A stretch of DNA of 64,000 bases from Halobacteriales archaeon QS_4_70_19 (GTDB taxonomy: Archaea; Halobacteriota; Halobacteria; Halobacteriales; Haloarculaceae). Below the pieces are notes generated by a model. It was given only the letters and a program-made list of their open reading frames with translations, did not search any database and was not told where the DNA came from. Below, one piece after another: positions 51,280 through 57,912 of this stretch. Location: NCBI GenBank assembly GCA_003020985.1, contig PXRM01000015.1, positions 1 to 64,000 of the forward strand. Reading direction: 5' to 3'. The translations under genes and the position numbers were made by a program. The first letter of the stretch is position 1, and each line of letters opens with the position of its first letter.

Positions 51280-52023
51280 ATGAGCGACACCGACGGCGGG
51301 ACGACGCCGGACGGGGAGCGACGGTACGACGCCGTCTTCTGGGACATCGGGGGCGTCATCGTCGAACTCGCGTCGATCCGGGAGGGGTACGCCGCCTTCC
51401 TGGCCGAACTCGCCGCCGAGCACGACCTCGACCCGGAGCCGGCGATGGAGACCTGGAAGCGCGCGCTGGGCGACCATTTCGGCGCCGCCGAGGGCACGGA
51501 GTACCGGACGGCCGCGGAGGGGTACCGACGCGCGACGGCGGCCGTGTTCGAGGCCGAGAGCCGCGAGGCACCGCCCGAGTCCGCGTGGCGACCGGTCCTC
51601 GACCGCCGTCTGGACGACACGCTCCGCACGGAGGACGGCGCCGTCGAGACCATCCGAACGCTGGCCGAGGCCGACGTCTACCAGGCCGTCATCAGCGACG
51701 TGGACACCCGGGAGGCCGAATCCATGTTCGCCGAACTCGGCATCGCGGACGCGTTCGCGCACGTCACCACCTCCGAGGCGGTCGGCTACAAGAAGCCGGA
51801 CCGGCGGATGTTCGAGACGGCCCTGGAGAAGGCCGCCGAGCGGGGGATCGAGGCCGCTGACGGAGTGATGGTGGGTGACCGCTACGACCACGACATCAGA
51901 GGGGCGAGCGCGCGCGGCCTGGACGCCGTCGCCTACGGCGAGGACGCGGTCGGCCCCGAGGCGGACTACCGGGTCACCGACCTCCGGGAGGTCCTCGACA
52001 TCGTCGGCGTCGACCGAGCGTAG
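51280..52023 (+). CDS. HAD-superfamily hydrolase
   Basis: 247 residues from ATG 51280. HAD motif I is changed: DAVFWDIGGVIVEL near 17 has Asp-Ile-Gly in place of D-x-D, motif II region VISDVDTRE near 134, motif III lysine GYKKPDRRMFETAL near 165, and motif IV GVMVGDRYDHDIRGAS near 192. The DIGG form is common in HAD hydrolases of the haloacid dehalogenase or beta-phosphoglucomutase subgroup. Phosphatase activity is likely, substrate unknown. It has a Shine-Dalgarno, unlike most neighbours. Confidence 0.88.
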   Translation: MSDTDGGTTPDGERRYDAVFWDIGGVIVELASIREGYAAFLAELAAEHDLDPEPAMETWKRALGDHFGAAEGTEYRTAAEGYRRATAAVFEAESREAPPESAWRPVLDRRLDDTLRTEDGAVETIRTLAEADVYQAVISDVDTREAESMFAELGIADAFAHVTTSEAVGYKKPDRRMFETALEKAAERGIEAADGVMVGDRYDHDIRGASARGLDAVAYGEDAVGPEADYRVTDLREVLDIVGVDRA

Positions 52024-52105
52024 GCCGGGCGGGTGTCGCTGGCGGGGGGACGCGTGACCCGCCGAACGGCGGGCGGCCGGGGAGTGGGGTCGTCGTCGCG
52101 CGCAG

Positions 52106-52144
52106 GGATAAACGGCCGCCCGTGGGACGGATAAACGCTTAAGC
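52106..52144 (+). promoter_or_regulatory. SDR gene promoter with two GGATAAACG repeats
   Basis: GGATAAACG at 52106-52114 and 52129-52137, 23 bp apart (about two helical turns), the second running into GCTTAAGC (52137-52144), the TATA box 30 bases before the ATG at 52171. The repeats may be activator sites. TATA is convincing, the repeats are inference. Confidence 0.5.
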
Positions 52145-52170
52145 GACGCCCCCCGGATACGCCGGTCGCA

Positions 52171-52956
52171 ATGGACTTCGGAATCGAGGACCGCGTGGCC
52201 ATCGTCACTGGTGGCGCCGGGCGCATCGGGAGCGAGGACTGTCGCGTCCTCGCTCAGGAGGGCGCCGACGTGGTCGTGCTCGACGTCGCCGAGGAGAAGG
52301 CACAGAACGTCGCCGACGAGATCAACGAGGGCGAGGAGTACCGCGGCGACGCCCTCGCCGTCGAGTGCGACTTGACCGACCGCTCGGACGTCGAGGCGAC
52401 CGTCCAGGCCATCGAGGAGGAGCTTGGGTCCACGGACATCCTCATCAACAACGCCGGGATGGTCGACGCCCGCGACAAGGTCGAGGACTTCGACGACGAC
52501 ATCTGGGACCGCGACATGGCGGTCAACCTCACGGGCGCGTACAACATCACCCGCGAGGTCTACCCCCGGATGAAGGAGCAGGAGTGGGGTCGAATCGTCA
52601 ACATGTCCTCGATGGCCGGCTGGCAGGGTGGCTTCGGACAGGCCTCCTACTCCGCGACGAAGGCGGCGCTCATCGGCTTCGGCAAGACCCTCGCCCTCGA
52701 GGGCGCCCAGCACGGCGTCACCGCGAACGTCATCGCCCCCTCGATCGTCGTCGGCGCGCTCGCGGACATGGACATCGAGATGCTGGAGCAGACCGACGAG
52801 CACTTCGCCCGCATCGCGAAGGCCACGCCGATGCGCAAGCTCGGCAAGGAGGAGGACGTGGCCAACCTCATCGCCTACCTCTGCTCGGAGCAGGCCAACT
52901 ACGTCACTGGGCAGGTCGTCGGCGTGACGGGCGGCATCGACCTGTTCAGTTTCTGA
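52171..52956 (+). CDS. SDR-family oxidoreductase (3-oxoacyl-[ACP] reductase-like)
   Basis: 261 residues. Classical SDR: cofactor loop VTGGAGRIGSEDCRVLAQ (TGxxxGxG, residues 12-19), acidic VLDVAEEKAQN for NAD specificity, NNAGMVDARDKVEDF near 92, catalytic Ser in NMSSMAGWQGGFGQ near 145, and YSATKAALIGFGK near 155. C-terminal GQVVGVTGGIDLFSF is typical of the FabG-like group. It likely reduces a keto or oxidises a hydroxyacyl compound; in haloarchaea without FAS this would be a catabolic or lipid-related enzyme. Confidence 0.9.
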   Translation: MDFGIEDRVAIVTGGAGRIGSEDCRVLAQEGADVVVLDVAEEKAQNVADEINEGEEYRGDALAVECDLTDRSDVEATVQAIEEELGSTDILINNAGMVDARDKVEDFDDDIWDRDMAVNLTGAYNITREVYPRMKEQEWGRIVNMSSMAGWQGGFGQASYSATKAALIGFGKTLALEGAQHGVTANVIAPSIVVGALADMDIEMLEQTDEHFARIAKATPMRKLGKEEDVANLIAYLCSEQANYVTGQVVGVTGGIDLFSF

Positions 52957-52999
52957 ACGCGAGCTTTCTCGTGGTTCGGGTTTCCTCGGCGGGCGTCTG

Positions 53000-53135
53000 T
53001 CGGCGCCCGCCCACGGGGACCACTTGCGCAAGGAACGTTCAGAAAGAACGCCAGCGGCTCACCGCGTTCGCCGCCGATGAACCGCGCTCGCTTCGTCGTC
53101 GGGCGTAGCCCGACTGCAAGCGGGACGGAGTCCCA
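53000..53135 (-). repeat. Diverged copy of the composite intergenic element
   Basis: On the minus strand TTCTTTCTGAACG and TTCCTTGCGCAAGTGGTC (53049-53018) match the T-tract core at 15637-15668. It is preceded by GGTTCATCGGCGGCGAAC (compare GTTCACCGGCGCGAGGGC) and hairpin GTCGGGC-GTA-GCCCGAC at 53098-53114, and followed by GCGGGCG...CGCCCGC. The rest of the 304-bp gap 52957-53260 contains only this and the promoter of the next gene. Confidence 0.5.
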
Positions 53136-53187
53136 CCCTGCTCGCGCGGACGCGGACGAATACTCCGGTCCGAACTGCCGGCGGTTT

Positions 53188-53213
53188 CGACGGGTAATTT
53201 AAATCACCCGTCG
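53188..53213. promoter_or_regulatory. 26-bp palindrome around the TATA box of the SCP2-like gene
   Basis: CGACGGGTAATTT at 53188-53200 and AAATCACCCGTCG at 53201-53213 are inverted repeats with one mismatched pair, centred on the TATA box ATTTAAAT (53197-53204). A dimeric repressor bound here would block TBP. Initiation near 53226 leaves a leader of about 35 bases. Confidence 0.6.
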
Positions 53214-53260
53214 ATTGAATCCACAACTGTCAGGTGGTGGTATGCCGACTCGTAAACCGG

Positions 53261-53761
53261 ATGAGCCGAGTTCCGTTCCCGAGTCAGGCCTGGTTCGACG
53301 AGTACAAGGACGCAATCAACAACGACGAGGAGTACGCTGAGGCGGCGGCAGACTGGGGCGTCGGCTTCGACGGCGACTTCCTGTTCATCACGGAGAACAT
53401 GCCGACCGACGAGATCGACATGGGCGCGCTCCCGGACGACCTCCGCGAGGAACTGGAGCAGTACGTCGACGACGACACCGGCTACACGTACGTCGGTCTC
53501 GAGGGCGGCGAGTGCACTGACGCCTACCTCATCGAGGACCCCGACGACGTGGAGGCCGGCTTCATCCTCCGTGCCGACTACGACGTCTGGAAGGACCTCC
53601 TCCGGGGCGACATCGGCGCCATCGACGGGATGATGTCCGGCAAGTTCGAGCTGGAGGGCGACATGAACAAGGTGATGCAGTACTCGCAGGCCGCCGCGAC
53701 GCTGACGGACATCTCCGCCGGGATCGACTCCTACTTCGTCGACGAGGAGTACGCCAAGTAA
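53261..53761 (+). CDS. SCP2-like sterol/lipid carrier domain protein
   Basis: 166 residues from ATG 53261. SCP2 pattern: EYAEAAADWGVGFDGDFLFI, EAGFILRADYDVWKDLLRGD near 110, and DGMMSGKFELEGDMNKVMQY near 130, the last being the typical lipid-cavity helix. SCP2 domains bind lipids or acyl-CoA. It is highly acidic. Its TATA box is covered by an operator-like palindrome, suggesting control by a lipid or redox-responsive repressor. It fits next to the SDR gene in lipid-type metabolism, which is inference. Confidence 0.85.
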   Translation: MSRVPFPSQAWFDEYKDAINNDEEYAEAAADWGVGFDGDFLFITENMPTDEIDMGALPDDLREELEQYVDDDTGYTYVGLEGGECTDAYLIEDPDDVEAGFILRADYDVWKDLLRGDIGAIDGMMSGKFELEGDMNKVMQYSQAAATLTDISAGIDSYFVDEEYAK

Positions 53762-53903
53762 TACCACGCTGTCCTCGCGGGTCGTCCCCCGAGACACGGT
53801 CGGTCGTCTCGGATATCGGCGGCGCACTGCGAGCATCCGGCGAGCGCCGTCGCTCTCCGTCCAGTCACACGGGAAAGGCGGCAGTGTGGCCGGTCGTCCG
53901 TTC

Positions 53904-54218
53904 CTACGGCGCAGACAGCGCCTCCGCGTCCGGATGCAGAATGCGATAGTCGCTGGAGTCGACGGCGACGACCGCCCAGTCGTAGTCCGGGGCGAGCGAG
54001 ACCAGCCGGTCCCGTACCTCGGGCGCGCGCGGCTCCTCGGCCACGAAGCAGCGGAGGCGACCGTGTGTCGGCGCCTCCTCCGGGTCGGCGGTCGTCACGT
54101 AGACGGTCCGCCACTTGCGTTCCGCGCGGAGTTCCTCCCCTTCCTTCTCGACCTCGTAACCGAGGTCCGAGAAGATGGTCCGTGCCTCGTCGAGCAGTGG
54201 TGTGCTAACGACACCCAT
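53904..54218 (-). CDS. Conserved haloarchaeal protein of unknown function
   Basis: 104 residues from ATG 54218. MGVVSTPLLDEARTIFSDLG, KWRTVYVTTADPEEAPTHGR and DRLVSLAPDYDWAVVAVDSS suggest a small alpha-beta fold (DUF7116-like in my recollection). No catalytic motif. It borders the AT-richer island at its 5' side; its own codon use is ordinary, so it belongs to the native chromosome. Confidence 0.75.
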   Translation of the reverse strand: MGVVSTPLLDEARTIFSDLGYEVEKEGEELRAERKWRTVYVTTADPEEAPTHGRLRCFVAEEPRAPEVRDRLVSLAPDYDWAVVAVDSSDYRILHPDAEALSAP

Positions 54219-54274
54219 TCACTCTGGGGTTGCGCTGCGGGTGTCATAAGTTTTTGCACGGGTTTCAGGGTAGT

Positions 54275-54593
54275 GTTCAGATAGACTGATTCCATGCGAA
54301 GGCGAATGATTCGAGCCACTCGTCAGCAGTTTCTGCTTCGGCGTGACTGAAACAGTTCGAGAAAGCGGTAGTTCTGCGTTTTACCTCTCGAAGGACACGT
54401 TCGACGCTGTTGCGATTTCCGTGACGTTCGTAGCGGAAATCGAGTGACGGTTGCAGGCGTTTTTCAGTGGTGTCACGCCGTCGACGAGAAACACCGCGTC
54501 GTCCACGTCGTGTTTCTCGTGTAGTTCAGTGGCGTTTTCGGGCATGAATCACCCAGAAAATGCAGTTCCTCGCCTTGCAGTGCTTATCTGAAC
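54275..54593 (-). mobile_element. Internally deleted IS6-family element
   Basis: Bounded by 9-bp inverted repeats GTTCAGATA (54275-54283) and TATCTGAAC (54585-54593). Inside lies the 3' part of an IS6-type transposase (54277-54545); the 5' part has been lost, leaving about 45 bases before the outer end. No matching 8-bp target duplication flanks it. A third TATCTGAAC lies at 55984-55992 on the far side of the AT-richer island. Confidence 0.75.
54277..54545 (-). pseudogene. IS6-like transposase fragment with frameshift
   Basis: Minus strand: LHEKHDVDDAVFLVDGVTPL carries the second Asp of the DDE triad; after ACNRH the frame shifts and continues DFRYERHGNRNSVERVLREV (catalytic Glu) and KRRTTAFSNCFSHAEAETAD, ending EWLESFAFAWNQSI at 54277. 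The N-terminus with the first Asp is missing. The family is recognised from haloarchaeal IS6-group transposases. Not functional. Confidence 0.75.
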
Positions 54594-54675
54594 GCCGCCG
54601 ACTTGCCTAATATCATTTACAGTATCAGTAAACGCTACTTAAACAGGGTTCAAGTTTACGTTATTCGTATTTTGA

Positions 54676-55491
54676 TCAATCTTCAGGAGTAGCTTGAACT
54701 CGGTCATCAGAAGTGATAATGACAAAGATATCAATATTGGAGTTATTGCACACATAAAAATCAGTGTTCGAGTCCTCCTCTTTTGCACCCCCCTCTTTGC
54801 CCTTCAGGTATGCCCATGAGTGCTTATCGATACGAGCATTGATATCATAAGTGTCGATATAGTGCTCTGTCAGTTGAGCCTTAATACTGGAGATGTCTTT
54901 TTGTTCCCCTGGTCCGAGTGGATGCTCTGCCTCATACACTGAATCTCGGTGGCTAGGTTCACTCCCACCAGGCGGATTTTTCCAATGGTCGATTCCTGTG
55001 TAGAGAGTATGCATAACGTCATCTTCGTTACGAATATGTAAGTCGAATGTGAACTCGCCTTCGTAATCATATCCTGATGTCTCACAAGTGGGTGCATCGG
55101 ACGAAGTAGTGGTCGTCTCGCTATCGGATGTTCGAGTCTCCGTCGAAGATGCGGTAGGAGAGGGGCTCGAAGGGCTTTCACCGGTTCCTACTTTTGGAGT
55201 GGTCGTAGGAGTCGCTGAGTGAGTACCCGTCGATTTAGTGGAATGAGCGGAGGTCGTTCTTTTATACGACGTTGTCGATCTATTCTCTGAGGTCGCTTCC
55301 CTCGATGAGGTGTCTTTTACCGTGGTCGTTCTCCCGGCATCCGGAGTTGAGCTCGTTGACAATGTGACTGTTGGAGTCCCCACTTCTCCAGTTTCATTTT
55401 TGTCCTGCGCTCCCTCGCCGAATTTAAGACAACCAGTCGCCACACCTACGGAGGTTGTGGCCGATGCGATGAGGAATTTTCTTCGATTCAT
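54676..55491 (-). CDS. Tat lipoprotein with Thr/Ser-rich stalk, probably acquired
   Basis: 271 residues. MNRRKFLIASATTSVGVATGC: RR signal and lipobox with Cys21. Residues 25-140 are a Thr/Ser-rich stalk, probably glycosylated, then a beta domain (SGYDYEGEFTFDLHIRNEDD to YVCNNSNIDIFVIITSDD). The gene uses A/T-ending codons far more than its neighbours and sits in DNA of much lower GC between IS6-type ends, all signs of transfer. No homologous function recognised; surface adhesion or phage-related role would be guesses. Confidence 0.8.
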   Translation of the reverse strand: MNRRKFLIASATTSVGVATGCLKFGEGAQDKNETGEVGTPTVTLSTSSTPDAGRTTTVKDTSSREATSENRSTTSYKRTTSAHSTKSTGTHSATPTTTPKVGTGESPSSPSPTASSTETRTSDSETTTTSSDAPTCETSGYDYEGEFTFDLHIRNEDDVMHTLYTGIDHWKNPPGGSEPSHRDSVYEAEHPLGPGEQKDISSIKAQLTEHYIDTYDINARIDKHSWAYLKGKEGGAKEEDSNTDFYVCNNSNIDIFVIITSDDRVQATPED

Positions 55492-56079
55492 TAGAATAAA
55501 ATTTTATTATTGGAACTGTACCTCCGCCGTCCAGGTGTTGAGATGTTTACCATTCGTCGACGCAACGTTTGCAGAATACTGGTCATTTCCACCATAAACC
55601 CGTTTTTTTATCGATGACGTATAAAACTTCTGCGAATATGTTGGAAATTATTACGTAACTGTATAGGGACAATCGTCTTCCTTCGGTGTTCTCTGGAGGA
55701 GCATACAGACCGCCGAATTGAGCAGCCTTAGGAGTTCTTAATATGCTCTAAACCTCGTGAAACAGGCATCAGTCGATTACATCGACAGATACACCATTTC
55801 GTCCAGTAGGCGCTGAATCTGCTTGAGCTGTGCTCGGATCGTCTCGAAGAGATGGTGACAGTGATTTCCGGCACTGGACAGTCGCCGTCAGCGGCGGCGG
55901 AGTCGCCACGCAGCACCTCGCCTCTTCAATCTACCAGGAGTTCCGGCTGAAGCGCAGAGCGCGACCGGTCAGTTTCAGTCCGTATCTGAACACCGACGGT
56001 TTCAGACGACTGAACTATCGGTTCAGTGGAACGCCGGAAGTCCAGACCGGCGGGCGGCCCGGGTCGAGGGAGGATGGCG
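55492..56079. other. 588-bp AT-richer gap without intact gene
   Basis: 55492-55680 is the AT-rich upstream region of the lipoprotein (AATAAAATTTTATTATT at 55495-55511 may include its promoter). On the minus strand near 55777-55850 a short frame reads LFETIRAQLKQIQRLLDEMV then YLSM and a stop, a gene tail without a head. 55984-55992 is a solo IS6-type end (TATCTGAAC). 55965-56035 contains several TTCAG/CTGAA inverted pairs. Confidence 0.5.
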
Positions 56080-56970
56080 CTACAGGTGTGGGGGCTCGAT
56101 TGCCATTAGCTCCGCGGCCTCGTCGGGTGTCGCGGGCTCCCGGCCGACGTTGCGGGTCATCTCGGCGGCCTTCGCGACGAGTTCGGGGTTCGTGGACATC
56201 TCGCCGTCGGGGAGGTAGAAGTTGTCCTCCAGTCCGACGCGGATGTTGCCACCCATCGCGAGCGCGGCCGAGACGAGCTGCCACTGCTCCCGGGAGATGC
56301 CGATGACCTGCCAGGTGGCGTCGTCGGGGAGCTGCCGGACCTGGTGGGCCAGGTTCTCGACCGTCGGCGGGATGCCGCCCAGCACGCCCATGACGAGCGA
56401 GAAGTTGATCGGCGACTCCAGCTCGCCGTTCTTCACGAACGGCCTGATGTTGCCGACGTGCCCGGTGTCGAAGCACTCGAGTTCGGGCTTGACGTCGTTG
56501 TCCTGCATGGTGGTGAGGAACTCCCGGATTTCGTTGAACGGGTTCTCGAACACCATGTCGAAGACGAAGTCGTCGCGGTTCTCGCTGTACTTCGCGTAGT
56601 TCATCGAGCCCATGTTCAGCGCCGCGACGTCCGGCTGGACCTCCTCGATGTACTCGGTGCGGGACTCGACCGGCTCGTGCATCGCGCCCGTCGAGAAGTT
56701 GATGAGGATGTCCGTCCGCTCGCGGACCTCGTCGTAGATCTGCTGGTAGATGTCCGTGTCGAACGTCGGACTCCCGTTCTCGGTGCGGGCGTGGATGTGC
56801 GCGACGGCGGCGCCGTTCTCGCGGGCCGCGGCGGCGTCCTCGGCGATCTCCTCGGGCGTGTAGGGGATCGCCTCGCACTGGTCGCGTGTGGTGAGCGCGC
56901 CGGTCAGGGACGCGCTGATGATCGCCTTGTCCGGGTCGTTGCCTTTGACGGATTCCTGCTCGATTGCCAT
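56080..56970 (-). CDS. BKACE-family (3-keto-5-aminohexanoate cleavage-type) beta-keto acid cleavage enzyme
   Basis: 296 residues from ATG 56970. DUF849/BKACE motifs: DKAIISASLTGALTTRDQCE, GAAVAHIHARTENGSPTFDT near 50 (H-x-H metal ligands), ILINFSTGAM near 86, DVAALNMGSMNYAK near 112, PELECFDTGHVGNI near 162 and GGNIRVGLEDNFYLPDGEM near 246. These enzymes use acetyl-CoA to split beta-keto acids into acetoacetate and an acyl-CoA. The substrate range is broad. It is second in an operon after an enoyl-CoA hydratase, with 47 bases between. Confidence 0.9.
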   Translation of the reverse strand: MAIEQESVKGNDPDKAIISASLTGALTTRDQCEAIPYTPEEIAEDAAAARENGAAVAHIHARTENGSPTFDTDIYQQIYDEVRERTDILINFSTGAMHEPVESRTEYIEEVQPDVAALNMGSMNYAKYSENRDDFVFDMVFENPFNEIREFLTTMQDNDVKPELECFDTGHVGNIRPFVKNGELESPINFSLVMGVLGGIPPTVENLAHQVRQLPDDATWQVIGISREQWQLVSAALAMGGNIRVGLEDNFYLPDGEMSTNPELVAKAAEMTRNVGREPATPDEAAELMAIEPPHL

Positions 56971-57017
56971 TGTGTTGTAGGGGGTCGTGTGTTGGTTGGT
57001 GAACGATACGAGCGGCG

Positions 57018-57824
57018 TCAGCGGCCCTTCCACTCCGGTTCCGAGTCCATCAGGAAGGCGTTGATTCCCTCCTCGGTGTCGTCGCTCATCGCGATGAGCG
57101 AGATGATCTCGCGCATGTACGAGAGGGCCTCGTCGAAGCCCATGTCGCGCTGGTTGTAGTAGGACTGCTTCCCGACCTCGATCATGACCGGCGAGGAGTT
57201 GGCCAGCGAGTCGACGAGGTCGTCGAGCTCCTCCTCGAAGTGGTCCGCGTCGACCACCTCGGTGACGAAGCCGATCTCGTAGGCCTTCTCCGCGTCGATG
57301 TGCTCACCGGTGAACAGCAGGTGGAGCGCCTGCTTCTCGTTGACCGTCCGCATGATGGGGACGAGCGCCTGCGCCGGGAACAGGCCGATGTCGACCTCCG
57401 GCGTCCCGAAGGTGGCCTCGTCGCTGGTGAGGATGACGTCGCACGCGGCCGCGAGCCCCATCCCGCCGGCGAGACAGTAGCCCTCCACGGCGCCGACCAC
57501 GAGGACGTTCGCGTCCACGATGGCCTCGATGAGGTTCGCCATCCCGGAGAAGCCGTCCCGGTAGGCCATCGGACCCTGGCCCATGTTCGAGGCCATCCCC
57601 TTGATGTCGCCGCCGGCACAGAAGGTGCCGCCGGCACCCCGGATGACGACCACCCGGGTCTCGTCCTCGGAGGCCGCAGCGAGCGTGTCCTCGAGCCCGC
57701 CGATGACGGCATCGTTCAGCGAGTTCCGGTCCTCGTACCGGTCGATGGTAGCGCGTGCCACCAGGCCGTCCTCGCTGACGGAGACGTCGAGGTCGTCGTT
57801 CGACAGTTCGTCGGCGTCTACCAT
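57018..57824 (-). CDS. Enoyl-CoA hydratase/isomerase family protein
   Basis: 268 residues from ATG 57824. Crotonase fold: ARATIDRYEDRNSLNDAVIG, oxyanion-hole loop 1 RGAGGTFCAGGDIKG near 75, loop 2 VVGAVEGYCLAGGMGLAAACD near 118, and DIGLFPAQALVPIMRTVNEK near 150. The usual catalytic Glu positions are partly replaced (PEVDIGLFPA keeps Glu at the second position). With BKACE it could supply or consume the acyl-CoA product. It is the promoter-proximal gene of the operon, with CGTATAGT about 28 bases upstream. Confidence 0.9.
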   Translation of the reverse strand: MVDADELSNDDLDVSVSEDGLVARATIDRYEDRNSLNDAVIGGLEDTLAAASEDETRVVVIRGAGGTFCAGGDIKGMASNMGQGPMAYRDGFSGMANLIEAIVDANVLVVGAVEGYCLAGGMGLAAACDVILTSDEATFGTPEVDIGLFPAQALVPIMRTVNEKQALHLLFTGEHIDAEKAYEIGFVTEVVDADHFEEELDDLVDSLANSSPVMIEVGKQSYYNQRDMGFDEALSYMREIISLIAMSDDTEEGINAFLMDSEPEWKGR

Positions 57825-57848
57825 GTAACGGCTTTGCGATGGGTTGGC

Positions 57849-57856
57849 ACTATACG
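57849..57856 (-). promoter_or_regulatory. TATA box of the ECH-BKACE operon
   Basis: Minus-strand CGTATAGT at 57856-57849, 28 bases before ATG 57824: leaderless start likely. Confidence 0.55.
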
Positions 57857-57912
57857 ATTTCGGAACCCGGAAAATGGGCAACCTGTTGAACGACTACCAC
57901 GTTTTCGGAAGT

